DNA of 64,000 nucleotides from Virgibacillus aidingensis (GCF_010994035.1 NZ_WIXN01000001.1:248001-312000), one strand, 5' to 3'. Positions 1 through 10,093 are shown, counted from the first letter of the stretch. Translations and numbers: made by a program. Notes: generated by a model not told the origin, from the letters alone.

Positions 1-1521
1 CATATCAGTAATGGCAGTATATATTGTTTCAAAACTATTTCCTGTTGTTTTGATTTGGCTGGTCCCTTCCTGTACTTCCAGGTAACCATCACTTAAGGCG
101 TTAACTACTTCTTCTGTTTCAGACTGAATGTTATTTACGATTTGCGTAATTTCCCCGACGGAAGCTGCTACCTGTTCCGAAAGCTTCCGAACCTCGTCGG
201 CAACGACGGCAAACCCCCGTCCATGCTCGCCGGCTCTGGCAGCCTCAATCGCAGCATTTAATGATAACAGATTTGTTTGATCAGCGATATCCTTAATCAC
301 CTTGACAAGCTTGGATATTTCATCTGACTGATGGTCAAGTCCCTGTACTTTATCTACGGACTCGGCTACAATCGTATCAATTTTTTTCATTTGATCTACG
401 GATTTATTCATCAATGTTGTCCCTTCCTGTGTTAGTTTTAGCACCTCGTCCGATTTTGCCGAAACTTCCTGTCCGCTCTTTTCCGAGAACCGTACATTTT
501 CTACAAACCTGCTCATGTTTTCCGATAAATCCGAAGCACTGTTGGCCTGTGTTTCTGCGCCGGATGATAATTCTTCCATTGTTGTTGCGATTTGTATGTT
601 GCCTTCCTTTACTTCATTCGCTGCCTGTGTGAGTTCCTCGCTTCTTTGATTAACCGAATCAGAAGCATCCGTCACTTTTATGAGAATATGATGGATATTC
701 TCTTTCATTTGATTAACAGCAGCGGATAATTGGCCAATTTCGTCTTTTCCGTTATAATCCATGGAAGCTGTTTTTAAATTTCCATCAGCAATTTCCCGTG
801 TCATTCGGACCACATTTCGCAGATTTGCCGAAATTCGTCTGCTGATCCATATGAGCAAGGCAATCCCGATAATGACTGACAGTGCGTTTGCCGCAGTTAA
901 AACAATCATGCTTGCGTTCATGCTGTGCCCGGCATCCCCGACAGAATCAGCCTGCCGGGCAGAAACAATATCCATCAGCTTATTTATTTCTTCAATCGTT
1001 TGTGTCCGCAGCCTGGAAGAGTAATCCCGCAGTGAAACAGCCAGTGCAGCATCTCCGTCCTCCACGTTTGGGATCAGCCGGTCGGTAAAAGTATTATCAA
1101 TAATTTCATTATTGGATGTAATTTCTTCAAAAATAGCTCTTTCTCTTTCTGTATCCATCATAGGTGCAAGTTTTTCTGCAAGTGTGTTAAACTCCTCCCG
1201 ATACTCATGAAAGGCATCAATGAAGGCAGGGTTTTCCGTAAGCAGGAAATCAGCTGTCTGCACATCTTTTGCCTGCATGATTTCCGCCATTTCCGCCATA
1301 TCATTTACCCTTTGGCTCTGCTCTTCAATTGCTGCTATATCCTGTTGTACCCCATTCAACTGAAAATAGACGACCACTGTTGCCGCAATAAATAAAATGG
1401 CAGTAAGAAGATAAACTGAAACATACTTTTTTCCTAATTTTACATTTTTCCAGTTAAAGCGGTTTCCATGCTGCTTTTTTGGCTTTGAATCTTTTATTTT
1501 TCTTGTTTTATTCTTTCCCAT
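1..1521 (-). CDS. Methyl-accepting chemotaxis protein, 3' end cut by the window
   Basis: This is a transmembrane chemoreceptor that would pass ligand signals to CheA/CheW. The reverse-complement frame runs open from an ATG at 1521 (GGGGGA upstream) to base 1, giving about 507 residues with no stop. A basic N-terminus is followed by TM1 at about residues 33-53, an extracellular helical region of about 150 residues, and TM2 at about 202-225. A HAMP-like stretch and a long coiled-coil signalling domain follow. The conserved hairpin tip is visible near residues 410-447 ([20 protein letters not shown], then DEVRKLSEQ). The sensor domain has no motif that names a ligand. The last part of the signalling domain lies outside the window. 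Confidence 0.93.
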   Translation of the reverse strand, partial: MGKNKTRKIKDSKPKKQHGNRFNWKNVKLGKKYVSVYLLTAILFIAATVVVYFQLNGVQQDIAAIEEQSQRVNDMAEMAEIMQAKDVQTADFLLTENPAFIDAFHEYREEFNTLAEKLAPMMDTERERAIFEEITSNNEIIDNTFTDRLIPNVEDGDAALAVSLRDYSSRLRTQTIEEINKLMDIVSARQADSVGDAGHSMNASMIVLTAANALSVIIGIALLIWISRRISANLRNVVRMTREIADGNLKTASMDYNGKDEIGQLSAAVNQMKENIHHILIKVTDASDSVNQRSEELTQAANEVKEGNIQIATTMEELSSGAETQANSASDLSENMSRFVENVRFSEKSGQEVSAKSDEVLKLTQEGTTLMNKSVDQMKKIDTIVAESVDKVQGLDHQSDEISKLVKVIKDIADQTNLLSLNAAIEAARAGEHGRGFAVVADEVRKLSEQVAASVGEITQIVNNIQSETEEVVNALSDGYLEVQEGTSQIKTTGNSFETIYTAITDM

Positions 1522-1811
1522 ATGTATCCCCCAATTAGTTATAGCCGTTATTGTCTATATCGGCAGCTTTTAGTAAGACTAAAGCACTAATCACCGGGAA
1601 TTATTTTAAGGTTAATACCGTAAAAAAATCTATTAGCCATTTTTCCATATGACATAATTTTTGCTCGGTTTATTTTGAAAAAAACATATTTATCAAAACC
1701 AACTATATTGTCATTATAGAACATTTGTTCCTATTTGTCAATCACCAATATAAGACTTTAACGGCATCTCTAAATCAATTGAAATGGAAGGCAGCAGAAA
1801 AGGGGGATGAG

Positions 1812-2351
1812 TCATTTAAAAACCCTTTTAACCACTTCTTGAAATTCCGGGAAATACAAAGGGATGTCTTTCTGCGCTAACCCTGCATACATATTTTCCG
1901 CAATGGCCTGGTGAAACCATTTTTGTTTTTCAAAGCCTGCATTAAAGTGATTCCATACATCTTCACCTTGTATTTTAATTTCTTTTTCGAGGCTGAGCAG
2001 ATTATCGAGTTTATCTGCAATGATAAGGTATTTTACTTCTTTTTCGGCATGTTTAACTGTATCAATGGTATGCTGTTTCCTTTCCTGCCAGGACTTTGAT
2101 TTATCTTCTGTATGGGCAGCAACCAATTCGGCAACTTGGGAACCGAATAATCGGTGTATATCTTCTATTTCGTATTGTGTATCCTCTACAACATCGTGTA
2201 AATATCCGGCACTTACAACTTCTCTGGCGCACCCGGCTTTCTCCAGACGTTCTGCTACCCGGATGGGATGTGTAATATATGGCATGCGGGATGTTTTCCG
2301 ATATTGCCCATCATGTGCCTTTTCTGCAAAATCTTTTGCTTGTTGTTCCAT
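1812..2351 (-). CDS. HD-domain phosphohydrolase, small (p)ppGpp-hydrolase-like
   Basis: A 179-residue HD-superfamily protein. The metal-binding motifs are visible: an early His (KAHDGQYRK), an ITHP motif, and the HD pair inside HDVVEDT. This is the arrangement of the hydrolase half of RelA/SpoT and of the stand-alone Mesh1-type small alarmone hydrolases. There is no synthetase or ACT domain, so at most it could hydrolyse (p)ppGpp or a related nucleotide. The start ATG follows GGAGGATATACTA. It is monocistronic and divergent from the exporter gene. Activity on alarmones is inferred from family resemblance; other HD hydrolases share these motifs. Confidence 0.8.
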   Translation of the reverse strand: MEQQAKDFAEKAHDGQYRKTSRMPYITHPIRVAERLEKAGCAREVVSAGYLHDVVEDTQYEIEDIHRLFGSQVAELVAAHTEDKSKSWQERKQHTIDTVKHAEKEVKYLIIADKLDNLLSLEKEIKIQGEDVWNHFNAGFEKQKWFHQAIAENMYAGLAQKDIPLYFPEFQEVVKRVFK

Positions 2352-2534
2352 TAGTATATCCTCCGTTTTAAAGCTCTTTAGATATAGCGGTTTTCACTGC
2401 CATAAAATGGTGTGCTTATTATAGCATAAAAGTGTGATTTGTAAGCTCCTTTTCCTTTCTTTTCGATTTTAAAACAAGTAGAATTAAGTGGAGGGGAGCA
2501 AGTCGGTCGGGACTTGCCGGAGAGAAGGGTAGAA

Positions 2535-3470
2535 ATGAAAAGTGATTCATCGATAGCGATATATTTTTTGCTGCTGCTGGTTCCATTATTTTGGGGCGGG
2601 GCATTTGTAGCTGCTGAGCATGTTATTACAGAAATCCCTCCCATTACAGCTGCTGCATTTCGGTTTGGAACGGCAGGAATTATTTTACTTCTAATTGTCC
2701 TATGGCAGAAGAGAATTGATATGAAAGCAATCAGGAAACAGTGGCTTCCCATTCTGCTTATGGCACTGACCGGTATTTTCGGTTACAATTTATTCTTTTT
2801 TATCGGGCTGGATATTACATCATCGATAAATGGATCCTTAATTGTAGCAACAACACCGGTACTGATTACACTTGGCGCTGTCATGTTCCTTGGTGAAAAA
2901 GGTAATAAACGATTGGGATTGGGACTTGCATTATCCTTATTGGGAGTAATTGTAGTTATTTCCAAAGGATCCATACAAACTCTATTGCAGCTGCAGTTTA
3001 ATACCGGGGATATTTTATTTTTGTGTGCTCTGGTATGCTGGGTTGCCCATGGATTATTGGGGAAAGTGGCCATGCGGGATGTTTCCCCGATTGTGACTAC
3101 TGCTTTAACTACCATGCTGGGCGGTTTCTTTCTCGGGCTTGGTTCCTTATTTGAAAGCGGCTGGAATCAGCTGCCGGCAATGTCAAGCCAGGCATGGATG
3201 GAAATGCTGTTTATGATTGTTTGTTCATCAGTTATTGGCTTTCTTTTATGGAATTACGGAATCAAACAGATTGGCGCAAGCAAGGCGAGTATATATATGA
3301 ATCTTGTCCCGATCTGTACAGCGCTTATTGCTGTTTTTCTTTATGGGTCCACTTTTACATACATTCAGCTGAGCGGAATGGTTATGGTGTTATTGGGTGT
3401 ATATCTCGTAACGCTCCATCCATACTTTAAAGATAAACGGCTAAAACGAAAGATAGCAAAACTAAGTTAG
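2535..3470 (+). CDS. EamA-family (DMT) transporter
   Basis: A 311-residue, very hydrophobic protein with about ten predicted membrane helices and the internal duplication typical of the EamA/RhaT drug/metabolite exporter family. The early motif PLFWGGAFVAAEHVI and the later ISKGSIQTLL stretch fit that family. The ATG at 2535 was preferred over an upstream TTG at 2514 because GGAGAGAAGG precedes it. fni follows only 12 bases later, so the two are probably co-transcribed. The substrate cannot be read from sequence. Confidence 0.85.
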   Translation: MKSDSSIAIYFLLLLVPLFWGGAFVAAEHVITEIPPITAAAFRFGTAGIILLLIVLWQKRIDMKAIRKQWLPILLMALTGIFGYNLFFFIGLDITSSINGSLIVATTPVLITLGAVMFLGEKGNKRLGLGLALSLLGVIVVISKGSIQTLLQLQFNTGDILFLCALVCWVAHGLLGKVAMRDVSPIVTTALTTMLGGFFLGLGSLFESGWNQLPAMSSQAWMEMLFMIVCSSVIGFLLWNYGIKQIGASKASIYMNLVPICTALIAVFLYGSTFTYIQLSGMVMVLLGVYLVTLHPYFKDKRLKRKIAKLS

Positions 3471-3482
3471 GGGGTACTAACG

Positions 3483-4538
3483 ATGGAAACAGATATTAAC
3501 AGAAGAAAAACAGAACATATTCGCCTATGCTTAACGGAGAATGTGGAGGGTGTTAATAAATCGACAGGTCTGGAAGGAATCTCCTTCATACATAATGCAT
3601 TGCCGGAAATTAATTTTGATGATATCAAGCTGAACAGCTCCTTTCTGGAGAAAGAATTACAGGCGCCTTTTCTTGTCAGCTCTATGACCGGCGGTTCAGA
3701 GCTGGCATCGGAAATTAATCACAATCTGGCAAAAGCTGCAGAGGAAAAGGGATGGGCGATTGCACTGGGTTCTACAAGGGCTTTGCTCGAGAGTGAAGCG
3801 CATAAGAAGTCTTTTTTGATTCGTGAAAGTGCACCGACAGCACCGCTCATTGCCAACCTGGGCGCAGTCCAATTAAATTATGGCTATGGTGCATCGGAAG
3901 CACAGCGAATCGTGGATTTAACGGAAGCAGATTCACTTGTCCTTCATTTTAACAGTCTGCAGGAAGCGGTCCAGGATGGCGGAGATTTAAACTTTGAAAA
4001 TCTGCTGCCTAAAATAGAAGAAGTTTGCAAAAAAGTGAATGTGCCTGTGGGAGCTAAGGAAGTTGGCTTTGGCATTGATGGCTTCGCAGCGGAAAAATTG
4101 TACGATGCGGGTGTCTCCTACATTGATGTAGCCGGCGCAGGGGGAACATCCTGGAGCCAGGTCGAAAAGCTCCGTTCCAGGGATCCACTGAAAAAAAATG
4201 CGGCTGAGGCTTTTAATAATTGGGGGCTGCCGACAAAAGACTGCATTAATTCAGTCAGAAACAAACTGCCTGATATTCCATTAGTGGCCAGCGGCGGAAT
4301 GAAAACAGGGGTGGATGCAGCAAAAGCCATTACTATTGGTGCGGACATCATCGGATTTGCCCGGCAATTGCTGCAGGCTGCTACAGAATCTCCGGAAGCT
4401 GTGGCCGCTACAATGGATCAGATTGAACTGGAATTAAAAATGACGATGTTCGGCATTGGTGTAAAAACACTGGATGAACTGAAAAGTACGAGACGCGTAA
4501 GCATTATGGGCAGGTCGTTGCTGGAGGAAAACAACTAG
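3483..4538 (+). CDS. fni: Type 2 isopentenyl-diphosphate delta-isomerase
   Basis: An FMN- and NADPH-dependent enzyme that interconverts isopentenyl and dimethylallyl diphosphate, the C5 units for isoprenoids including undecaprenyl carriers and menaquinone. At 351 residues it has the usual length of Fni/IDI-2. It carries the family N-terminus RRKTEHIRL, the FMN-site motif SSMTGGS near residue 66, and glycine-rich phosphate-binding loops (VAGAGGTSW; ASGGMKTGVD). It lies directly behind the EamA transporter. Type 2 IDI is not homologous to the Nudix-like type 1 enzyme. Confidence 0.95.
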   Translation: METDINRRKTEHIRLCLTENVEGVNKSTGLEGISFIHNALPEINFDDIKLNSSFLEKELQAPFLVSSMTGGSELASEINHNLAKAAEEKGWAIALGSTRALLESEAHKKSFLIRESAPTAPLIANLGAVQLNYGYGASEAQRIVDLTEADSLVLHFNSLQEAVQDGGDLNFENLLPKIEEVCKKVNVPVGAKEVGFGIDGFAAEKLYDAGVSYIDVAGAGGTSWSQVEKLRSRDPLKKNAAEAFNNWGLPTKDCINSVRNKLPDIPLVASGGMKTGVDAAKAITIGADIIGFARQLLQAATESPEAVAATMDQIELELKMTMFGIGVKTLDELKSTRRVSIMGRSLLEENN

Positions 4539-4605
4539 GACTTCCCTATGTTTTACTTCTTACAGGAAGGGTATTTGATAATAAAATGGTTAAGGAGGAA
4601 TCCCC

Positions 4606-5049
4606 ATGCCTTGGACATTGAATGACTACCCTTCCTCGATGAAAAATTTAAATAAGGCAACAAAAAAGAAAGCGATAGATATTGCGAACTCGATGACTGA
4701 TGAAGGCTATGACGAAGGCCGTGCTATCCCCATTGCCATAGAGCAGGCAAAAGAATGGAGAGAAAATGCCTCAAAAAGTGAAGTAGAGGAATATGAAAAG
4801 AGCGGAAAACCGACAGAACGATCGGAAGAAGGGAAAAAGTACGAAAATAACCCGGAAAGACTGGAAGAAGCACAGCATGTTGTAGCGCATGAAAAGGGCT
4901 GGGCTGTAAAATCAAGTAATGCAAAGAAGGCAAGTAAGGTGTACGATAAAAAACAGGATGCCATCAATCGTGCAAAAGAGATAGCTGATAATAAAGGCAC
5001 CTCTTTAAAAGTATTTAAGAAAGATGGAAGCCTGCAAAAAGAAGCATAA
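4606..5049 (+). CDS. ydaT: YdaT-like general stress protein (ChaB-like plus DUF2188)
   Basis: A 147-residue, highly charged soluble protein. The N-terminal ~55 residues (MPWTLNDYPSSMKNL, then EGRAIPIAIEQAKEW) resemble a ChaB-like domain. The C-terminal ~55 residues (WAVKSSNAKKAS, DAINRAKEIADNKGT) match DUF2188. The combination and length match B. subtilis YdaT, a protein of the general stress regulon. The start follows AAGGAGGAATCCCC. A clear intrinsic terminator lies just after the stop. Molecular function is unknown. Confidence 0.8.
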   Translation: MPWTLNDYPSSMKNLNKATKKKAIDIANSMTDEGYDEGRAIPIAIEQAKEWRENASKSEVEEYEKSGKPTERSEEGKKYENNPERLEEAQHVVAHEKGWAVKSSNAKKASKVYDKKQDAINRAKEIADNKGTSLKVFKKDGSLQKEA

Positions 5050-5060
5050 GCAGTGCATAA

Positions 5061-5102
5061 AAATAACCACTATCCTAAAGAATAAGGAGTGGTTATTTTT
5101 TT
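5061..5102 (+). terminator. Intrinsic terminator after ydaT
   Basis: The 11-bp stem AAATAACCACT / AGTGGTTATTT (5061-5071 with 5088-5098) runs into a T-tract. Confidence 0.88.
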
Positions 5103-5137
5103 AAAATAAATCAGAACTGGAAGGAGTGTAAAATAAT

Positions 5138-5995
5138 ATGGATCAGGAAAGACAACAAAGGGAACACGACACGTTTATTCCCATGACTTCCGTAAATAGC
5201 GGGATGGGAAGGGAAGTGAAACCGGATGTATTTTATTATACTGATCAGATAGCAAACATTATATGCATTGGTGATCCGAACGGAAAATGGGTGCTGGTAG
5301 ATGCCGGAATGCCAAATGCCGCAGAAGATATTAAAAGTTTTGTGGAGGGCCGTTTCGGAGAGGGGAGCAGACCGGAAGCCATTCTTCTTACCCACGGACA
5401 TTTCGACCATGTTGGCGGTTTGGCAGATTTGGTTGATGATTGGAATGTGACCGTATATGCCCATGAATTGGAGCTTCCTTATTTACAGGGGGAGCGGGAC
5501 TACCCCGAACCGGATATGTCGGTGGAAGGCGGTATGCTGGCAAAAATATCCGGTCTTTATCCAAATGAAGCGATTAATTTGGGGAATCAGGTTAAAGCGC
5601 TGCCTGATGATCATTCCGTCCCCGGATTGGATGATTGGGAATGGATTCATACACCCGGGCACACCCCTGGGCATGTTTCCTTTTACCGGAAGAGTGACTC
5701 CCTGCTTATTTCAGGAGATGCTTTTGTCACCGTCAGACAGGATTCCTTTTACAATGTACTGACTCAGGAAGAGGAGGTAAATGGTCCGCCAAGATATTTA
5801 ACGACGGATTGGAAACGTGCTTATGATTCGGTAAAAACGCTGGAAGGACTTCATCCGCAAATTGTTGTACCGGGACATGGAGAAGCGATGCAGGGGGAAG
5901 ATTTAACGGAAGGACTAAGAAGGCTTGCCGATAACTTTCAAGCCTTGGCAGTTCCTGACCACGGCCGTTTTGTCGATGACGGAAACCTGCAATAA
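5138..5995 (+). CDS. MBL-fold metallo-hydrolase
   Basis: A 285-residue soluble metallo-beta-lactamase-fold hydrolase. The metal-binding motif THGHFDHVGG is at about residue 85, a third His lies in HTPGHTPGH near residue 171, an Asp in SGDAF near 190, and a final His in VPGHGE near 246. These are the ligands of a binuclear metal site. Substrate is not evident; the family includes glyoxalase II-like and lactonase-like enzymes. The start follows GGAAGGAG. It is probably transcribed alone after the ydaT terminator. Confidence 0.88.
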   Translation: MDQERQQREHDTFIPMTSVNSGMGREVKPDVFYYTDQIANIICIGDPNGKWVLVDAGMPNAAEDIKSFVEGRFGEGSRPEAILLTHGHFDHVGGLADLVDDWNVTVYAHELELPYLQGERDYPEPDMSVEGGMLAKISGLYPNEAINLGNQVKALPDDHSVPGLDDWEWIHTPGHTPGHVSFYRKSDSLLISGDAFVTVRQDSFYNVLTQEEEVNGPPRYLTTDWKRAYDSVKTLEGLHPQIVVPGHGEAMQGEDLTEGLRRLADNFQALAVPDHGRFVDDGNLQ

Positions 5996-6084
5996 TTGAA
6001 ATAATACACCTTTATTTCATAAGCACAATAGTTTATGGAAAATAGCTTGCTGTGCTACAATTAGCTTAGAAATGAGGTGTTTTA

Positions 6085-6801
6085 ATGAAAATTGAAGTAT
6101 GGTCAGATTTTGTATGCCCCTTCTGCTATATTGGGAAACGCAGATTGGAGCATGCACTGGAAAAATTCGAGCATAATGAAGATGTAAATGTAGAATATAA
6201 GAGCTATGAACTTGATCCAAATGCGGAAGTAAATCCCGGACAAAATATGCATGAATATCTTGCAAGTAAAAAAGGGATGACGGTAGAACAGGCAAAAAGC
6301 ATGAACGAATCCGTTGGAGAACAAGCAAAACAGGTAGGCCTTGTGTATAACTTCGATACGATGCAGCATACGAATACATTTGATGCGCATCGTGTGGCAA
6401 AATATGCGGACGAACAGGGCAAGGGAAAGGAAATGACAGAGCGCCTGCTTCATGCCTATTTCACAGAATCAAAACTGATCAGTGATCATACAACATTAAT
6501 CCAGCTTGCCAAAGAAGTCGGACTCGATGAAGAATCAGTAACAAATCTGCTTAAACTTGATGATTATGCCATTCATGTGCGGGCTGATGAAGAAAACGCA
6601 CGGAAAATCGGCGTTCAGGGAGTTCCGTTCTTTGTTTTTAATGAAAAATATGCTGTTTCTGGTGCACAGCCGGAGGAAGTTTTTACAGAAGTACTGACAA
6701 AAGTGTGGGAGGAAGAAAATGAACAGCCTGTCCTCCAGTCATTAAATCCAAAAAAATCGAAAACTACTTATTGCACAGATGAAGGCTGTGAAGTTGAATA
6801 A
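6085..6801 (+). CDS. DsbA-family protein, FrnE-like
   Basis: A 238-residue thioredoxin-fold protein with the active-site motif CPFC at residues 11-14 (DFVCPFCYIGKRR). It also has the cis-Pro segment GVQGVPFFVF and an all-alpha insertion. This architecture is that of FrnE/2-hydroxychromene-2-carboxylate isomerase-like DsbA proteins. No signal peptide is visible, so it should act in the cytoplasm. A C-terminal tail carries two extra cysteines (YCTDEGCE), which could be a second redox or metal site. It starts after AATGAGGTGTTTTA and ends before a strong terminator. Confidence 0.88.
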   Translation: MKIEVWSDFVCPFCYIGKRRLEHALEKFEHNEDVNVEYKSYELDPNAEVNPGQNMHEYLASKKGMTVEQAKSMNESVGEQAKQVGLVYNFDTMQHTNTFDAHRVAKYADEQGKGKEMTERLLHAYFTESKLISDHTTLIQLAKEVGLDEESVTNLLKLDDYAIHVRADEENARKIGVQGVPFFVFNEKYAVSGAQPEEVFTEVLTKVWEEENEQPVLQSLNPKKSKTTYCTDEGCEVE

Positions 6802-6812
6802 ATACCATTTAA

Positions 6813-6847
6813 TGCAACCTATGGAATTGGTATCCATAGGTTGTTTT
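6813..6847 (+). terminator. Intrinsic terminator after the FrnE-like gene
   Basis: The perfect 11-bp stem CAACCTATGGA / TCCATAGGTTG (6815-6825 with 6833-6843) is followed by TTTTG. Confidence 0.85.
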
Positions 6848-7208
6848 GTGATGGTTTGAAATAGGAGCTGCCTGTGATTTATATGTGTGCATGGCTGCTG
6901 TAATTGTTAGAGACCGGTATTCAAGATAAACGAGCGTTTTCAGATACTTAAATGAAAGAAATAAGCAAAATAATGTCCCCGGGAATGGTTCTCAAACCCC
7001 TTATGAAGAGACATCAGTAAAATGATGTTTCCGAGCATCTTTTTGGTACCTGGCTGAATGAAAATGGAACCGGAGAAGCATTGTCCCCTCACTGTGAATG
7101 TGGAGCACCTCGTACATACCAATGTTTTAAAGAAAACCAGCGCTATGCGAACCCCTTGAAATCAGGGTTATATATCACGTAGAAATTTAATTTATGGGCT
7201 GATTTATA
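6848..7208. other. Non-coding stretch with no recognised feature
   Basis: About 360 bases between the terminator and the yclN promoter. Open frames here are short and lack a ribosome binding site or a family-like sequence. It may hold decayed sequence; nothing specific is seen. Confidence 0.5.
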
Positions 7209-7236
7209 TTGACGTCCCCATTAATTCTGATATACT
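7209..7236 (+). promoter_or_regulatory. Sigma-A promoter of yclNOP
   Basis: A -35 TTGACG (7209-7214) is separated by 16 bases from a -10 TATACT (7231-7236). Two Fur-like boxes lie directly downstream, so the start point falls next to the operator. Confidence 0.7.
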
Positions 7237-7255
7237 GATAACTAAGAGTCTAATT

Positions 7256-7311
7256 GATAATGAATATCATTCTTATTTAGATTGGCTAAAAGATAATAAT
7301 CATTATTAATA
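7256..7311. promoter_or_regulatory. Fur boxes upstream of yclN
   Basis: Box 1 at 7256-7274 (GATAATGAATATCATTCTT) matches 15 of 19 positions of the classical Fur consensus. A second inverted repeat, AATAATCATTATT, lies within about 7291-7311. Both sit just downstream of the promoter, which suggests iron-dependent repression. Confidence 0.8.
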
Positions 7312-7420
7312 ATATAAAGATGATTATTGAAGGTATAAGTATGATAGATTCTTTTACTAATGAAGAAGGATTATCTTTATTTTTTATCTTACTAGAATAA
7401 ACTAAATACGGGGAATACAA

Positions 7421-8374
7421 ATGAGACTATGGATGTTAATAATTGCAGGTGTCGTTCTGTCATTTATATCGCTGTTTATCGGTGCAATTGATATTAAGCC
7501 AATTGACTTGCTGGATTGGCAGTCTGAAGAAACACAAATTTTCTTGATCAGCCGGGTTCCCCGTTTAATAGCGATAATATTAGCAGGGGCAGGCATGAGT
7601 ATTGCCGGCTTAATTATGCAAAGTTTAAGCCGGAATAAGTTTGTTTCCCCAACAACAGCGGGAACATTGGATGCAGCAAGATTAGGGATCATGATCTCCA
7701 TGATTTTCCTTACCAATGCTACATACACACAGCAGGTATTTTTCAGTTTTGCTTTTGCTTTGGCTGGTACCCTGGTTTTCATGCAAATATTGGATCGCAT
7801 TAAATTTAAAGATGCTATTTTCGTTCCGCTAATCGGAATCATGTTTGGAAATATTTTATCATCGATCACAGTATTTTTTGGTTATGAAGCAGACATACTT
7901 CAAAATCTTTCATCGTGGTTAATGGGCAGCTTCACATTAATTATCGCGGGGCAATATGAACTATTATATGTAAGTATTCCAGCTGTTATTTTAGCTTACT
8001 TTTATGCTAATAAGTTTACTGTTGCCGGTATGGGCGAGGATTTTGCAAAAAACTTGGGATTAAGCTATAAATTCGTGCTGAATATTGGACTTATTCTGGT
8101 TGCGATTATCTCTACTTCAGTCGTATTGACTGTCGGGGTTATACCGTTTCTGGGTCTCATTGTACCTAATATCGTATCTCTTTATATGGGAGATAATATA
8201 CGTAAAACAATCCCTCATACGCTGGTGATAGGAGTTGTGTTCCTGTTAGTTTGTGATATTTTTGGTCGCATTATTATCCGACCGTTTGAGATACCGGTAA
8301 ATATAACTGTAGCAGTAATCGGCAGTGCGATCTTCTTAATTTTGTTATTTAGGGGGAGAGCATATGCGAAGTAA
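7421..8374 (+). CDS. yclN: Siderophore ABC transporter permease YclN
   Basis: A 317-residue FecCD-family permease with about nine membrane helices. It is one half of the membrane channel that imports iron-siderophore complexes. The family hallmark near the C-terminal third (TVGVIPFLGLIVPNIV) is the coupling-helix region that contacts the ATPase. The order permease-permease-ATPase-binding protein and close protein similarity match B. subtilis YclNOPQ, known to import petrobactin. It overlaps yclO by 11 bases and lies behind a Fur-box promoter. Confidence 0.93.
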   Translation: MRLWMLIIAGVVLSFISLFIGAIDIKPIDLLDWQSEETQIFLISRVPRLIAIILAGAGMSIAGLIMQSLSRNKFVSPTTAGTLDAARLGIMISMIFLTNATYTQQVFFSFAFALAGTLVFMQILDRIKFKDAIFVPLIGIMFGNILSSITVFFGYEADILQNLSSWLMGSFTLIIAGQYELLYVSIPAVILAYFYANKFTVAGMGEDFAKNLGLSYKFVLNIGLILVAIISTSVVLTVGVIPFLGLIVPNIVSLYMGDNIRKTIPHTLVIGVVFLLVCDIFGRIIIRPFEIPVNITVAVIGSAIFLILLFRGRAYAK

Positions 8375-9317
8375 TAGGACGAAGCTGATTTTTTTACTGG
8401 TATTGGTCATTATTTGTGTATTGCTTTACGGGTTTTATGATATAAAAGGCGGATTTGATTACGCATTTCCAAGACGTATGATCCGGGTAGGAGCGATGGT
8501 TGTAACAGGGATTGCGATTGCGTATGCGACTGTTGTGTTTCATACGATTACCCAAAATCGCATTTTAACTCCCTCTATTATGGGACTTGACTCTATGTAT
8601 GAGGTAGTGCAGACAGTAATTTTCTTTTTTGCGGGCTCTATGTCAGTCTGGGTCTTAAATGAATATTTAAACTTTGGTGCAGCAATTGCTGCAATGGTAC
8701 TATTTGCACTTCTTTTATATCGATTCCTATTTCGGGCTGATAAGTATCCATTATTTTTCCTTCTTTTAATCGGAATAATTTTAGGTACGCTTCTGGGCAG
8801 CTTTGTAACGTTTTTGCAAGTACTTATTGATCCCGTGGAATACTTAAGTTTGCAAAGTCTTTTATTTGCAAGTTTTACAAATGTAAATGGTGATCTGTTA
8901 TATATTTCCATGTTGATTTTATTTATTTCGTTCATCTACGGTTACAGGATTATGGGTCAGCTGGATGTTATGTCACTTGGTCGTGATAATGCGATTAACC
9001 TCGGTATAAATTATGACAAGATGGTAATGAGGATTTTAATTTTATCGTCAATTTTAATAGCTACAGCCACAGCACTGGTTGGTCCGATTACTTTTCTTGG
9101 CCTGATTGTTGCGAATCTTTCCTATCAATTTCTTGTTTCGCATAAACATTCTGTTTTAATTTTAGGTGCGAGTTTAATTAGTATTATTGCATTAGTCGGC
9201 GGTCAATTTCTGGTTGAACATGTTCTGGAATTGCGTACCACAATAAGCGTTGTGATTAATTTTGTCGGCGGAATTTACTTCATTTATTTACTATTAAAGG
9301 AAAGTAGGTCTGTGTGA
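8364..9317 (+). CDS. yclO: Siderophore ABC transporter permease YclO
   Basis: The second FecCD-type permease, 317 residues, partner of YclN in the heterodimeric channel. The coupling region is seen as LVGPITFLGLIVANLSYQFL near residues 234-253. The start overlaps the end of yclN and has GGGGGAGAGC upstream. The stop overlaps the region of the yclP start, so the three genes are tightly coupled. Substrate (petrobactin or another catecholate/citrate siderophore) is inferred from homology. Confidence 0.93.
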   Translation: MRSNRTKLIFLLVLVIICVLLYGFYDIKGGFDYAFPRRMIRVGAMVVTGIAIAYATVVFHTITQNRILTPSIMGLDSMYEVVQTVIFFFAGSMSVWVLNEYLNFGAAIAAMVLFALLLYRFLFRADKYPLFFLLLIGIILGTLLGSFVTFLQVLIDPVEYLSLQSLLFASFTNVNGDLLYISMLILFISFIYGYRIMGQLDVMSLGRDNAINLGINYDKMVMRILILSSILIATATALVGPITFLGLIVANLSYQFLVSHKHSVLILGASLISIIALVGGQFLVEHVLELRTTISVVINFVGGIYFIYLLLKESRSV

Positions 9318-10093
9318 TGATAGAAATCAAGGGATTAACAAAGCGGTTTGGTAAAAAGCCAGTTGTAAAAGATGTGTCAGTGGAGATCGTTCCAGGGACT
9401 ATCACATCATTTATCGGGCCAAATGGTGCCGGTAAATCTACACTTCTTTCTATGGTGAGCCGGTTATTGGAATCGGATACCGGAAACGTATTGCTTGATC
9501 AAACGGACGTTAAAAAATGGAAGTCCAATGAGTTTGCCAAGCGTGTTTCCATTTTGAAGCAATCAAACTTTCTCAATGTCCGTTTAACCATACGTGAGCT
9601 TGTAGCTTTTGGCCGTTACCCCTATTCGAAGGGGCGCCTTACAGCAGAAGACGAGGAATATGTTGATAAGGCACTAAAATATATGGACTTAACAGACATG
9701 CAGGATCAGTTTATAGATGAATTATCCGGCGGACAGAAACAACGTGCATTTATAGCGATGGTTATTGCACAAGATACAGAATATATATTACTTGACGAGC
9801 CTTTGAATAACCTGGATATGAAACATTCTGTTCAAATCATGAAATTTTTGCGTAAACTTGTAGATGACTTGGGCAAGACAGTAGTCATTGTATTACACGA
9901 TATTAACTTCGCGTCTGTTTATTCGGATCGTATTGTTGCATTGAAGGATGGCAAACTCGTAAAAAATGGACCGACGAGTGAAATTATTAATTCAGCAGCA
10001 CTGCGTGAAATTTACGACCTGGATATCCCGATTCAAGAACAAAATGGCTGTCGTATTTGCGTATATTTCAATTCGCATACGGTGGCGAATTGA
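9317..10093 (+). CDS. yclP: Siderophore ABC transporter ATPase YclP
   Basis: A 258-residue ABC ATPase powering the YclNO permease. It has Walker A GPNGAGKST at about residue 34, the signature LSGGQ at about 136, Walker B LLLDEP at about 156 and the switch His in VIVLHDINF. The ATG at 9317 was chosen over the GTG at 9314, which overlaps the yclO stop; ATG also matches the family's N-terminus MIEIKGLTK. A terminator follows at 10139. Confidence 0.93.
   Translation: MIEIKGLTKRFGKKPVVKDVSVEIVPGTITSFIGPNGAGKSTLLSMVSRLLESDTGNVLLDQTDVKKWKSNEFAKRVSILKQSNFLNVRLTIRELVAFGRYPYSKGRLTAEDEEYVDKALKYMDLTDMQDQFIDELSGGQKQRAFIAMVIAQDTEYILLDEPLNNLDMKHSVQIMKFLRKLVDDLGKTVVIVLHDINFASVYSDRIVALKDGKLVKNGPTSEIINSAALREIYDLDIPIQEQNGCRICVYFNSHTVAN

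Noticed and set aside
6940-7122. 60-codon open frame on the minus strand
   Set aside because: No ribosome binding site and an unnatural composition; treated as non-coding.
7340-7399. Short leader peptide frame before yclN (MIDSFTNEEG...)
   Set aside because: No convincing ribosome binding site or attenuator structure; iron control is explained by Fur boxes.
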